A stretch of DNA of 64,000 nucleotides from Narthecium ossifragum (taxonomy: Eukaryota; Streptophyta; Magnoliopsida; Dioscoreales; Nartheciaceae): the NCBI GenBank assembly GCA_963920575.1, contig OY986967.1, positions 6,343,166 through 6,407,165 of the forward strand. The letters run 5' to 3'. Positions 12,531 to 24,378 of this stretch are shown here, piece by piece (positions within the stretch are counted from its first letter, which is position 1; each line of letters starts with the position of its first letter). The position numbers and the translations under genes were made by a program. The notes beneath the pieces are model-generated. The model was not told the origin of the DNA. It ran no database searches and was given only the letters and a program-made list of their open reading frames with translations.

Positions 12531-13910
12531 TCAAGGCTGAGGCGGTGACTCAGGAAAGGACAACGGCCGATAAGGGATGATAGCAAGCACGGCCGGAGGA
12601 GGGTGAAGGTCGTCAAGACGCTTACGAACGTACGAAAGGTCCGCCCGGATGGCCGAGACGTCGGCACGGAAAGCAGCGTCTCTAGCGTTGACAGCGTCCA
12701 AGCGCTGGTGTAAGCGTGCCAACCCAGCGCTGAACTCCCTGTACATCTCACCCAGTGTAGGATGGTCGACCGGCCCGTACTCCGGTGCATGATGCGCGCG
12801 GCTGGGACGCGGCTGGCGGAGAAAAACGCCGGGCCTCCTCTTGTGGCCGAGGACCTTGCTCCAGGTGGCAGAGCCAAAGTGTGCCGCCTTAAGTGCATCA
12901 GGCGACACGGTCGGCTCCCCCTCTGGGATGCAGCCCTGGCGATGTAGAACGGTGGAGATACGCCGAGGATGTGGAAAGGCGGCGTCGTCGTAACTCGGCC
13001 GCATCTCCAGCACCGCTCGCCGATAGAACTGGGCAACGTCCTCTAAGATCATATGTGGAATACTCATCGCCCAATCCTTGGCCAGTTGCCACAACATGTG
13101 GAGCCAATCCCCGGTCCGATACTGATCATGCCCCATCTGGAAGACATTCCGCCGCAACACATCGTCTATCAGCCACATGTGCGCTGGCAACTCAGAACGA
13201 GTAAAAATATCGGTATGCTGACGGCCCGGATGGAGAAAAAGGCAGGGAACCGACTCAAAGACATACAGCTCATCGGCCGTCGCTTTGTGGAGGCCGGGAC
13301 AGTGTTTAGGAATGAACAACGCATCGCAGAAGGCCCGGGATGCGTACTTGCGGGATGTCTCCTTGTCGCGCTCGTCGCCAAAAGGAACGGGCTGCAAGTT
13401 CTGATAGAACATGCAGACCAGCCAAGGGTACACAGAGGTAGACGGAGTGCACAGCGGTAGTAGACCCCGGCGCTCGAGGGTCGCGATAGAGTCTTGGGCA
13501 TGCTCGACTGTCTGAAAAAAGTCGACGTCGAAGGTGTATTCCATATTAAGCTCGCGGATCCAGCAAGGATGGAGGCCGCGGACATCGGTCGGAGCAGTTG
13601 ACGGCTGGGACTTCTTGCGTTTGGTTTGCCGCCGGGGTGGTTGGGAAGAGGTAGCAACCGCGGCTGCCTTTCGCTTGCCGGACGAAGTAGCAACGGCCGT
13701 CGAAGAAGCTGGTGGTCTCGAGGCTCGAATCGGCCGTGACGGAGGTGGAGAAGAGGAAGAAGCCGGCGAAGATGCGGATGTTGGTGGAGAAGTACTCGCC
13801 GGAGCCGCAGTCAAGGGAAGCCGTCGGGCGGGAGGCGTGGAAGAGGAAGCGGCGGCGGCCTTTCCTTTCTTGCCGATGCCTTTACGGATCACGCTCTTCG
13901 CACGCACCAT
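12531..13910 (-). CDS. Athila-type third ORF (retrotransposon-specific protein 3' of pol)
   Basis: 459 codons starting MVRAKSVIRKG. The frame also opens 15 codons earlier, but those codons lie partly in a later solo LTR (from 13944), so the start at 13910 is the credible one. The first 130 residues are low complexity: Ala-, Ser- and Pro-rich with basic patches (KRKKS), possibly a nuclear-targeting or nucleic-acid-binding tail. Residues from about 140 to 345 form a folded-looking domain with WLVCMFYQNL, MWLIDDVLRRN and a GHDQYRTGDWLHM segment, the kind of domain found in extra ORFs of Athila/Tat elements and related plant transposon proteins. No signal peptide or membrane helix is visible, so an envelope-like role is not supported. 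The C-terminus ends in a predicted helical, possibly coiled-coil stretch. Function is unknown. Confidence 0.65.
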   Translation of the reverse strand: MVRAKSVIRKGIGKKGKAAAASSSTPPARRLPLTAAPASTSPPTSASSPASSSSPPPSRPIRASRPPASSTAVATSSGKRKAAAVATSSQPPRRQTKRKKSQPSTAPTDVRGLHPCWIRELNMEYTFDVDFFQTVEHAQDSIATLERRGLLPLCTPSTSVYPWLVCMFYQNLQPVPFGDERDKETSRKYASRAFCDALFIPKHCPGLHKATADELYVFESVPCLFLHPGRQHTDIFTRSELPAHMWLIDDVLRRNVFQMGHDQYRTGDWLHMLWQLAKDWAMSIPHMILEDVAQFYRRAVLEMRPSYDDAAFPHPRRISTVLHRQGCIPEGEPTVSPDALKAAHFGSATWSKVLGHKRRPGVFLRQPRPSRAHHAPEYGPVDHPTLGEMYREFSAGLARLHQRLDAVNARDAAFRADVSAIRADLSYVRKRLDDLHPPPAVLAIIPYRPLSFPESPPQP

Positions 13911-13943
13911 TATGGGAAGAAGGCAAGGAGCGGCGCCGGCGAC

Positions 13944-15653
13944 TGATGAGTGCATGAAAGTGCACTCTGAACAACCTTATAACCATCTCAATTGCTAGAT
14001 TATTATCCTTAATCAGCATCTTTATTACTATTTTTATATTTATATGTTGCTTCACATGGTTGTTTGAAAAATGCAGGAAATTGGAGCTAAAAGAAGCTGA
14101 AAAAAGTATATGGATAAACTTCAAAAATTAATCTGTACCTGCTCATGAAGAACCAGATGATGTTCCATATATGTTTGGAAAGCTCTTGAAGTCTAGATTC
14201 TGGGGAATTTTACGGTTCGTGATTCTGAGTTTTTTAGAGGAAGTTACGGCAATTTTAGTACCGATGGCGCAGTCTGAATGGCAGAACAGAAAATACGCTG
14301 GAAGTCCGATCGATCCGCCGATCGATCGGACTACGCAGAAATGTGACAGAACATGTTTTTTTCAGCCTTAAGGGATCCGATCGATCCCTCCAACCCTCCT
14401 AAGGAGTCCGATCGATCGGACACCTAAAGTCTGATCGATCGGACTCGGGAATAGCCAAAAACAGCTGATTTTTCCCAACCGATCGATCCAACACCCATAG
14501 TCCGATCGATCGGACTTGGGAATTAAAGGTTGACAGAACGTATGCTTTCTAGAGGAACACAGTTCGATCGATCCATCCATCGATCGGACTCGGGAGAAGC
14601 CAGGAACTGATGTTTTTAATGAGACGGATCGATCCAACACGTAAAGTCCGATCGATCCGATTTTCTCGGTGAAGAAAATCAACGGTTTAGATCCAATCCG
14701 TGGATGGAGAGAAATTGAGGCTATAAATATGAAACTTAGGGCTAATCAAGGGGGACTTCTTGGTGTTTCCCAAAGGAAGAAGATGAAGGAATCTCCATGC
14801 ATGGCCGAGTAATCCGCGGGCATGGCGGACGGATGACCTAGCGAGAACTAGGGCTTCTTCTCCAACAATGATTCATAGTTTTTAATCTTTATTGTTAAAC
14901 TCTTCTTATGTATTGGATCTTCACAGATTGCTTTGTGGTTAAACATTATTATAAATCCAGTCATGCTTCTTTTATGATATTGTGATCCCATAGTTATCTC
15001 TTTTGATTCTCCTACCGAGTCTCGCGAGACCTTTGCTATGCATTGCCCGTAGTGACAGTTGGTATTGTGTATTCTTAGGGATCTGGTAAGACAAGGTTGG
15101 GGCTCTATCCCGAGGAATCTTTACTATGCATTGCCGATTATGAGAGTTGGTATTGTGTATTCTTAGAGATCTGGTTAGATAGAGTTAGGGCTTTGTCCCG
15201 ATGAACTTTTGCTGCGCGTTGCCTGTAGTGACAGCCGGTATCGTGTATTCTTAGGATCTGGTAGGACGGAGTTAGGGTTATAACGAGAAGAACCAACCAT
15301 AGAAAGAGACTTTTATATTTTATCAGATTCATAGTTCCATATCTTCCGGTTAAGGTGATTGGGATGTGAATCCCTTAACTGAGTATTATATGAACCGTTG
15401 AGAAGAGAAGAACCTAAATCCAAGTGAAGTGATTCTCGATGCCTAGCCTTATCAAAAGCCTAATATCTTTAGTTAACCTTATATTATCATTAAATCCTTT
15501 GATCTAATTTAGTTAAATCTTTAGTTCTTGTTTGTCTTCAATTCATTGTTATTCGTGTTTTGGATATTTTCTGCTTGTCTCTCTGTGGGATTCGACCTCT
15601 CTTATGCTGTACTGCACCGCGACCGCTGTGCCTGACACATTTGAGCGACATCA
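13944..15653 (+). repeat. Solo LTR, 1710 bp, target duplication GCGAC
   Basis: Starts TGATGAGTGCATG and ends GCGACATCA. GCGAC occurs immediately before it (13939-13943) and after it (15654-15658). The plus-strand TATA is CTATAAATAT at 14721-14730, preceded at 14298-14670 by a dense array of CGATCGATC palindromes. It contains a 90-bp tandem repeat at 15015-15285. It is inserted 33 bp upstream of the Athila ORF3 start. There is no internal sequence and no second LTR. Confidence 0.9.
15015..15285. repeat. Three-copy tandem repeat, about 90-bp unit, inside the solo LTR
   Basis: Units share GCATTGCC, a TGACAGYYGGTAT block, GTGTATTCTTAG and GGATCTGGT. The third copy is shorter and more diverged. 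Confidence 0.8.
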
Positions 15654-15658
15654 GCGAC

Positions 15659-16334
15659 GAATAACGGAACGTAAGGACCCGCGCATGGGGAAGATGTTGG
15701 GTCGGTAGAAGAAAACGGCGAGGTCGAGAGTGGGGAAGAGGATCGGAGGAAGGGTATAGAGGTGGTAGAGGACGGGGGCGAGGGGGGTCTTGCCGGAAGC
15801 TAGGCCGAGCACCGGTCGGAAGGAAGAACGGGGATCGGCGGAACCCGAGCGAGACGATAAGGAGGAAGGTGGATCGATCGAAGGGAGAAGCGTGCCCTCG
15901 GATCGATCGAACCTTGCTTATAACCCCAACGAACGCGACTTCGATCGATCCGACCGTCGGGGTGGGATCGATCGAAGGCCACACGGCAACATCCCAATGC
16001 ACACGTAAAGCGCGGTAAGTGAGGAGGATCGATCGGCCGATATAGGCCGGATCGATCCGACTCCCGCGAACCTTGCTTTAGTAGCTGGAACTCGTGGAAT
16101 ACTGCCCCTACGTGATGGCAGAGGTGCAGAGCAGTCACGGCATGCACGGAGCATCACAAAAAGAACACAACAATAAATCCAATCAAACCTAACCCCACTT
16201 TGATTAATGAACTAACAAAGCAACACGACAAAGTCAAAATCCAAACTGCAAAGAGAGAACTAGCAAGTAACACACTCAAACTAGAAAGGCATAAAGCAGA
16301 AGTCCTAAAAAGCAAAATATGATTGTCCTAAAGT
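15659..16334 (-). other. Spacer of the Athila-type element, GATC-palindrome rich
   Basis: The region carries GGATCGATCGAA/GAC motifs at 15870-16060 and no domain I recognise. Open frames in it reflect GC-rich composition. Confidence 0.5.
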
Positions 16335-16888
16335 CTAGTCATCGTCGTCCGTGTCGTCATCGTCGTACTCGTCGTCGTCCAGTTCCTCCAGCAGATCCAT
16401 GAGCTCGTCGTAGTCCAGCTGGTCATTATCCGAATCACTCTCGCCTGATCGCTGGAACAATGGACGATCAGGGCCATCTGAAGCATATGGGGACCCTGGT
16501 GGCGAGATCGCTGGCGATAGAAGCTCTGGATCGATCAGAGTCGCGGAGGCACCACGACGGAGTACCCGTCTGGCAATCTGAAAGCGACCCACGGATCCTC
16601 GAGGTCGGGGTCGTGTTGAATAGCATAAACAAGACGGGCAAAGAGATCAGGATCTGGTAGCGGCCCAAAAAACGCGACATCGACAGGATATTCGATAACC
16701 GATTCGGCAAGATAAATAGGATCGGGTACGTCCCGAGGAGGGTAACAGTAGACTACCGGTAGCGACGGTGGTCGGCTTGAGTCGGCTGAGTCTGCAAAGT
16801 CGTCATCGGATGAGAACATTGAAGCTTGAGACACCGGAGAACCCGGCACAAAATCAGGCTCCGATGACGCGTGGCTGGACGTAGACAT
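16335..16888 (-). CDS. Acidic ORF of the Athila-type spacer, split in two overlapping frames
   Basis: The first frame (16888-16535, 117 residues) starts MSTSSHASSEPDFVPG and continues through a Pro- and Asp-rich segment with VVYCYPPRDVPDPIY and DPDLEDPWVAFRLP. The second frame (16592-16335, 85 residues) overlaps it by 58 bp and ends in a strongly acidic tail of nearly uninterrupted Asp/Glu. One indel in the overlap would join them, so this may be a single protein of roughly 185 residues, or two separate proteins. I recognise no family. It sits between pol and ORF3 on the same strand, so it probably belonged to the element's subgenomic coding set. Confidence 0.4.
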
Positions 16889-18482
16889 TGAGAGTAACCC
16901 TGCATCCGAGATGAGTGGTAAGAGGAAACAGAAGAAGATTGACTGGAGAGGGCAGGATCGATCGGACTTGAAGTGGCCGATCAATCTTGCACGGAGTGAC
17001 GGAAGAACGATACTGACAGGAACAGAGGAGGGAGAGAGATTCAAGAAAACTAAGGGGAACGGTTGAAGGAAGGAGAGAAGTCTAACATGCATAACAGAGG
17101 GTGAGAACAAACAGAAGCAACGAGAGGATGTGGAGGACGTCGGCAATGGTTGCCGGCGTCATTGGTCGGAATCCATGGCGAAAACCATGGGTTACACCGT
17201 GTAAACACACACAAGAGACGAACGCATGCGGAGTAGGTACGAAGAGGACGCATTGAACTCTTACCGGAAAGAAGAAATCGCCTGGAGGAACACGCCGGAA
17301 GCAGAGACGATGATAGAACGCACAAGCCGGACGCAGAGGATGTGATTGACTACGGCAGTCGCGGAACAACAACAATCGAACTAGGTCACTCGTTAGGAAA
17401 CGTAGTTGAGGTAAGGATAAGAATAAGAAGGCAGCGAACAGGTGTGGATGAACTCGGAATCGAGTCCTAGTTGGATACGGCGATGGCAGCGGCGCGAAAG
17501 ATGTATGTTTTCGAACGGCTCGAGCAGGATCGATAGGAACAGACAGGGTAGATCGATCCGTCGCCACGTGGACGCATCAGGTGCAATCGGATGACAAAAA
17601 GTGGATAAATATGCCCGATCGATCGAACATGTTGAGCAGGATCGATCGGACTTACTCAATTAAACTCAATGAGAGTGACAGATAGAAGGATCGATCGGAA
17701 GGTGTAGGGTCAAAAACACCACGCTCTGTCACCAATAAATACCCACCTCGGATCGATCGGACAAGCTAGGACGGATCGATCGGACACTCGCAACGAGTTT
17801 CTCACATTGTTGGAGGGATAGAAGGATCGATCGGAAGGTGTAGTGCCAAAAACACTACGCTCTGTCACAATAAAATGAACAAGTCGGATCGATCCCTCTC
17901 CCAAGACCCGATCGATCCGACTACAGCCAGGAGTAAAGCAAAGACGGAGAGATAGAAGGATCGATCAAATGATGGTGAGGTGAAAATACCATGTTCTGCC
18001 AAGATTAAAGACACACCCCGGATCGATCGGACATACTGGGACGGATCGATCCAACTAAGGCACGAAGAAAATTTTGCTTGACGGAAAGAAGGATCGATCG
18101 GTCTAAGACGGCTAGATTGATCGGTCGAAACGAAAACGGAAAAATAGCATAAGAAACCTGGGAATTAAGCCGCAACTAATACTGTAAAAATACGGATCTC
18201 TCCAGGCCATAAGAATTCAAGCATAGACATCCTCAAGCTAACAATTAAACATGACCATCCACAGACAAGCAAAGACCGCATTATCAGACAATCAAAATCA
18301 ATTCTGCAAATAAGTAGAAATTACGCAAGCATGCAAAGAAAACTGAAAAGAAAGAAAGAAACTAATTAAAAACAAATCAAGGATGGGTTGCCTCCCATCA
18401 AGCGCTTGGTTTAACGTCTCGAGCTCGACTCAATGATAGCACACCTACTCAGGAATTGGTTCATACAACCGTTGTGTGACTT
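16889..18482 (-). other. Spacer of the Athila-type element with 130-bp tandem repeats
   Basis: From about 17680 to 18110 a unit of roughly 130 bp occurs three times. Each contains GATAGAAGGATCGATC, a RRTGYAGGGTCAAAAACACC-like block and paired GGATCGATCGGAC motifs. The rest is A-rich and non-coding. The stretch next to pol (18380-18430, GGGTTGCCTCCCATCAAGCG) is non-coding and adjoins the last pol codons. Confidence 0.6.
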
Positions 18483-21400
18483 CTAAGTCAGAGGATTCTC
18501 TATGTATCGTTTTAACCTTTGGTCATTTACTTTGAAGGTGGAATCAGAGTTAGGATGGCGGAGTTCAACAACCCCATGAGGGAAAATTTGAGTGATTTCA
18601 AATGGGCCTGTCCATCTAGATTTCAGTTTCCCTGGGAAGAGCCGTAATCGTGCATTAAATAACCACACCCTATCGCCCACCTTAAAAGTTCTCTGATTAA
18701 TGAACCTATCATGATACGCTTTAGTTCGAGCCTTATAGATAAGAGCATTATCATAAGCTTCATCACGTATTTCCTCCAACTCATTGAGTTAGAGCAGACG
18801 AGCGCTCCGGCCCGTAGGTAACCAATTAACCTCTTTAATCGTTAACCACACTCTATCCATGAGATTGACGGGTAAGCGGCAATGCTTACCATAGACCATT
18901 CGATAAGGGGACATCCCTATGGGTGTTTTAAATGCCGTTCTATATGCCCATAAAGCTTCATTCAAGCGCATGGACCAGTCCTTTCTATCCAAACGCACTA
19001 CTTTCTCAAGGATGCGTTTGATCTCCCTATTAGACACCTCTACCTGCCCATTGGTTTGAGGGTGATAGGGGGTGGCAACCTTATGGGCGATATTATATTT
19101 ATCTAGAGTGTGACGGAAATACCTATTCATGAAATGTGATCCACTATCACTTATTATAGCTCTAGGATGACCAAACCGAGCAAAAATGTTAGAATGAAGA
19201 AATTTTACAACGACTCGATGATCATCAGTCATAGTTGCTACGGCTTCAATCCATTTCGAAACATAATCAACAGCTAATAAAATGTAAAGATAGCCATTCG
19301 AAGGAGGAAACGGGCCCATAAAATCAATACCCCAAACATCAAATACTTCACATTCAATAATCGGATTTTGAGGCATTTCATTCCGATGCGAAATACTACC
19401 TAACTATTGACAACGAACACAAGCTTTTGAAAAACTGTGAGCATCACGAAAAATCGAGGGCCAATAAAAACCAGACTGAAAAATCTTGGCTGCGGTTCTA
19501 CGACCGGAAAAATGTCCTCCACATGCATGCGAGTGGCATGAAGTCAGAATGGAGATAATTTCAGATTCGGGTACACAACATCTCATAATCTGATCCGGAC
19601 TGTGCTTAAAGAGAATGGGATCATTCCATACATAGGATCTAACTTTTGAAAAGAATTTATCGCGATCCAGTTTATTCCAATGAGCAGGAGTGAATCCAGA
19701 AACAAGATAATTGACGATGTGTGCAAACCATGGTTTCGGTGCTTGATCAGTAGCTAATAAATATTCATCAGGAAAGGTATCATTGATCGGGAATGAATCA
19801 TTAATGACCTCTACAGGAAGACGAGACAGGTGATCGGCAACCACATTTAAAGCTCCCTTTTTATCTCGTAATTCCAGATCGAACTCTTGGAGAAGCAAAA
19901 TCCAACGAATTAATCGAGGTTTAAGCTCTTTCTTAGAGACAAGATACCTAAGGGTTGAATGATCGGTAAAAATTATGACTTTTGATTCAAGAAGATAGGA
20001 ACGAAACTTTTGTAAAGCAAAAATCACAGCAAGTAACTCTTTCTCAGTAGTCGTGTAATTCACTTGAGCTTCATTTAACGTCTTACTAGCATAGTAGATG
20101 ACACGAGGTAGTTTATCAATAGTTTGTCCCAAAACGGCACCAACAGCGTGATCAGACGCGTCACACATGATTTCAAAAGGATGGTTATAATCTGGAGAAT
20201 GGACAATTGGCGCTGAAGAGAGTGAATCACGCAAAATGTGAAAGGCATGAAAACAAAACTTGTCGAACACAAATGGAACATCTTTAACCAATAAAGCACA
20301 TAACGGTCGGGAGATTTTGCTGAAATCCTTAATAAATCGCCGGTAGAACCCGGCGTGGCCCAGGAATAACCGAATTTGACGCACTGAAGAAGGAGGTGGA
20401 AGTTTAGAAGTAAGTTCTAACTTAGCTTTATCTACCTCAATCCCCCTACTTGAAATTACATGGCCGAGAACGATACCTTCTGTAACCATAAAATGGCTCT
20501 TTTCCCAACTCAACACCAGATTAGTTTGCTCATACCTAGCAAGGACTTTGGATAGGTTGTCAAGGCATGATTCAAAAGATTGGCCAAACACAGAGAAGTC
20601 ATCCATAAATATCTCTAGAAACTGTTCAATCATATCCCCGAAGATAACAAGCATGCAACGTTGAAATGTTGCTGGAGCATTGCAAAGACCAAAGGGCATG
20701 CCACGATATGCGAATGTTCCATAAGGACATGTAAAGGTTGTCTTCTCCTGATCATTAAGATCTATGGCCACTTGATTATACCCAGAGTAACCGTCAACGA
20801 AGCAATAATAGGATTGGCCCGATAACCTTTCTAAAATCTGGTCAATGAAGGGCAATGAAAAATGATCTTTACGAGTTAAAGCGTTAAGACGCCTATAATC
20901 GATACAAACTCTCCACCCTGTGGTCTGTCTAGTTGGGATATCCTCCCCTTTATCATTTTTAACCACTGTGATACCAGATTTTTTTGAAACGACTTGAGTA
21001 GGACTAATCCATTTAGAGTCCGAGATCGGATATATTATCCCTGCGTCTAAGAGTTTAATTACTTCCTTCATTACAACATCTTTCATGAGAGGGTTGAGCC
21101 GGCGTTGCATCTCCCGTACATATTTAGTTTCATCCTCTAAGAGTATGCGATGCATGCAAATCGAGGGATCAATGCCTTTAAGATCACCAATGGACCACCC
21201 TATAGCTTTTTTATGCAGTTTAAGGACATCGAGTAATTGATGCTCTTGATCAGTGGTTAATACAGATGAGATAATCACTGGTAGGGTAGACTCAGGGCCA
21301 AGGAAGGCATATTTTAAATTGGAAGGCAACGTTTTCAATTCCAAAGATGGTGGTGTGACTAAAGAGGGTACAGCTAGAATTGAGGATGTAGGAGGTAAAG

Positions 21401-22742
21401 GCTCAAGTAGGGGTTCTTTCCAGGAAATACCGCAAACATCAGTAATTAAATCGAGATTGTTAAAATCATTTAAAACGTTGTCATTGTCAGACTCGAAAAC
21501 TGACACAAAATCCTTCAAATCATTTTTTCCATTGTTCCCAACCGGAAACACTACATCCGTACTCACAACATCTTCATGCAAATTGGACAAATACTGTTCA
21601 AAAACATCGTCTTCAACCACAATAGACATGTCACAACCATTTTCAAAATTCCTTCTCGGAGTTTCATCATTCAACAACAACGCAGGCAATGTATCATAAA
21701 TACAACTAGTTATCTCATCCTCATTAACCAAGGTATCAACCATAAAGCAATCATCATCATACGCATGATTCTTTGAAGCATGAAATATATTCAAATGCAA
21801 TTCCATATTACCAAATGTCACTGTCATGAAACCATCCCTACAGTTAATACAAGCATTGGCCATAGCCAAGAAGGGTCGGCCAAGGATTATAGGGACCGAT
21901 TTTTTTGTTTGCACTCCGGGTTCCATGTCTAACACTACAAAGTCAACCGGAAATACGCACTGATCAACCTTAACCAAAACATCTTCAAGGATTCCTCTTG
22001 GGGTTTTAATTGATCGATCGGCTAATTGTAGGGTCATGGCTGTTGGTTTCAATTCTCCTATGCCAAATTTAGAATATAAGGAGTAGGGCATGAGGTTGAC
22101 ACTTGCACCCAAATCTAGTAGTGCTTCATCAATCGTGTGATTTCCTATAATGCATGAGATTATGGGGGTTCCCGGATCTTTAAGCTTAGGAGGGAGATCA
22201 CATCGAAGGATTGAGCTAACTTGCTTGGTCAGGAAAATCTTCTTAGACACATGCGACCTAGATTGTCTTTTATGCGTGCAAAGGTCCTTGAGGAATTTGG
22301 CATAAGATGGAATTTGTTTGATGGTATCAAGCAAAGGAAGATTAATATGCACTTTCTTAAACACCTCCATCATCTCAGGAATATACGTTGTGGGATTTGG
22401 TTCTTTCTCATTAGATGATGTCATGTGTGGTGAAGCATGTGAATCTTCAATGGAGTCATGAGGATTTGAATGTGGAATGTCAGAGGATGAACTGGGTTCC
22501 TTTGATTCTTGTGAATCAATGCCTAATGATGTTTGAGAATGGGATGTATGTAAATCTTGATCATCTGAGGGTCCTTCATGTTGCTCAACGTTGACAAAAG
22601 TTTTACCACTACGAAGGGTTGTCACAGCTTGTACTTGTTCATGCGATGAGTCTACATGATGTTGGCCTTTGGGATTAGGAATAGACTGACTCGGTAATTT
22701 TCCATCTTCTCTCCTAGATAATGCATTAGCCAATTGACCCAA
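18483..22742 (-). pseudogene. Athila-type pol (protease, reverse transcriptase, RNase H, integrase), two premature stops
   Basis: The main open frame (22742-19404, 1112 codons) holds an aspartic protease (DLGAS near residue 210), a reverse transcriptase with FMDD at about 712-715 and CIDYRRLNALT before it, and RNase H (acidic residues near 860, 901 and 927, the last in FTDHSTLRYL). It ends in the integrase HHCC zinc finger (HACGGH then CVRC). A TAG at 19404-19406 interrupts the integrase. The same frame resumes with the catalytic core: GIDFMGPFP and SDSGSHF supply the two Asp, and [12 protein letters not shown] the Glu. A TAA at 18789-18791 interrupts again before the C-terminal domain (GDRVWLFNARLRLFPGKLKSRW), which ends at 18483. 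Both stops are single-codon changes. The frame is also separated from gag by one extra A. Confidence 0.9.
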
Positions 22743-24243
22743 TTGGGCTTCTATTTTTTGCCAAAGTTTGAGAATGAGAATGTACTAATTGGGTCAACTC
22801 ATCGTTGTGTGGACCTTGATTTTGTTGCTGTGGATGAAGAGATGATTGATTTTGGGGTCGTTGACTCTGGGGAGAGACATATGGTTTATTTCCCCAAGAT
22901 TGAGATGTTTGATTTTGGAAAGGCCGATATGGAGGTCGGAATGACGAATTTTGGCCTTGAGGATTTGTAGGATATGATGATTGGAATTTTGAAGGATAAT
23001 TCAAAGTTTGAGCACCTATGGATGGCCTAGAATTAAAAGAAGTTGGTTGTTGGCTAGGTGTTCTCCACGAAAAATTTGGGTGATCTCTTAAACCAGGGTT
23101 GTAGGAATTCGAATAAGGATCATAAGCTGGTTTAGATTGACCATAAACTGCATTAATGTGTTCCTGTACTAACTCAGGATAATGACATGGTAAATGGCAG
23201 TCAGTGACATCATGACCAGGAGTAGAACACAAGAAACAGATTTCTCCGGACGATGGAAGCATAGGAGGCATAGATGAGTCAACCTGATTTGTTGTTTGGG
23301 TAAGAACTTGATCTAATTTCCTACTCAATGCATCAACTTGTTGAGCAAGACGGGTTAACTCATTCAATTCAAGGATTCCTCTAGGATTGGATTGGGTGGA
23401 AGGCCCGCGATTATTCCAAGAGGAGGTGGCGTGATGTTGAGAGTTTTCAGCAAGTCTCTCAAAGAGCCTCCAAGAGTCGTCAAGGGGGTTGGTAATGAAA
23501 ACTCCCCCACATGCAGCATCTATAGTTAACTGATATTTTTCCTTAAGACCCTTATAGAAATGTTCTACTATAGCCCATTGAGGAAATTGATGATGGGGAC
23601 ATTTTCTATGGAGTTCCCTATAACGATCCCAAGCCTCATGAAATGTTTCATCGTCGGCTTGTCTAAAAGAAAAAATTTCATGGCGAAGGTCACTTGTCTT
23701 AGTAATCGGGAAAAATTTCTCACGAAATTGAGCTTGTAATTGAGGCCACATAGTGATTGATCGAGGTTCTCGAAAAGTAAGCCAATGTTTAGCTTTACCT
23801 TTGAGGGTAAAAGGGAATAATTTAAGTCTCCAAGCATCTTCGGTAAAATTATTGACCCTCACTGTAGAACTAATTAGAATAAACTCCTCGATATGATTGT
23901 AGGGATCCTCATGAGATAATCCATGGAAAGTTGGTAAGGATTGTAAAAATTGTGGTTTAATCTCATAATGGGCTGCCCCAATTACCGGGGGTTGAATGCA
24001 AGAGTTAGAAGTGAAAGAAGTTGGAATATAAAAATCTTTCATGGCGCTACGACCTTGGTTCTCAAATTGGTTAGGATTGTCATTAGGTCCAGGATGGTCC
24101 TCAGGGTTATCCATGACTAAATGAGTAGGAGAAGATACTGACAATTTCTGTGATGTAGAACAAGAAGCAAGAAATTCTTTCAATGTAAGAGCAAGATCTG
24201 GGTCCTTATCATCACTCATCCACACATCATAAAGATCATCCAA
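22726..24243 (-). CDS. Athila-type gag (capsid and nucleocapsid)
   Basis: 505 codons. Residues about 115-235 form the retrotransposon gag capsid domain (EDAWRLKLFPFTLKGKAKHW, then FFPITKTSDLRHEI and ETFHEAWDRY). A CCHC zinc knuckle, CFLCSTPGHDVTDC, lies at 336-349 and would bind genomic RNA. The tail is Gln-, Asn- and Pro-rich. The frame ends 17 bp inside pol: a run of six A on the minus strand (22754-22759) is one base too long, and past it the pol frame continues the same protein. Gag and pol were therefore one polyprotein in the progenitor. Gag alone is intact and could still form particles if expressed. Confidence 0.88.
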   Translation of the reverse strand: MDDLYDVWMSDDKDPDLALTLKEFLASCSTSQKLSVSSPTHLVMDNPEDHPGPNDNPNQFENQGRSAMKDFYIPTSFTSNSCIQPPVIGAAHYEIKPQFLQSLPTFHGLSHEDPYNHIEEFILISSTVRVNNFTEDAWRLKLFPFTLKGKAKHWLTFREPRSITMWPQLQAQFREKFFPITKTSDLRHEIFSFRQADDETFHEAWDRYRELHRKCPHHQFPQWAIVEHFYKGLKEKYQLTIDAACGGVFITNPLDDSWRLFERLAENSQHHATSSWNNRGPSTQSNPRGILELNELTRLAQQVDALSRKLDQVLTQTTNQVDSSMPPMLPSSGEICFLCSTPGHDVTDCHLPCHYPELVQEHINAVYGQSKPAYDPYSNSYNPGLRDHPNFSWRTPSQQPTSFNSRPSIGAQTLNYPSKFQSSYPTNPQGQNSSFRPPYRPFQNQTSQSWGNKPYVSPQSQRPQNQSSLHPQQQNQGPHNDELTQLVHSHSQTLAKNRSPIGSIG

Positions 24244-24378
24244 GGTTTAGAAATACAAACAGTGCAATCTCGATGACGTGTTGTTGGCGTTCGCTCCTTC
24301 ACCGCTCGGAAGGATGCCGCTTTGTTGTTCACCTACTGATCACAAAAAGGTACGGAAATATTAATACTGAAACTATTT
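24244..24378 (-). other. Leader between 5' LTR and gag of the Athila-type element
   Basis: 135 bp. No canonical tRNA primer site is recognisable next to the LTR end at 24379, where the minus strand reads AAATAGTTTCAGTATT. Confidence 0.5.

Noticed and set aside
12531..13910. Envelope-like protein of an Athila element
   Set aside because: No signal peptide, transmembrane helix or coiled-coil/membrane layout is visible. The protein starts with a basic, Ala/Ser/Pro-rich tail.
18483..24243. Endogenous pararetrovirus (caulimovirid)
   Set aside because: The order protease-RT-RNaseH-integrase with long LTRs, a DDE integrase and no movement protein is that of a Ty3/gypsy retrotransposon.
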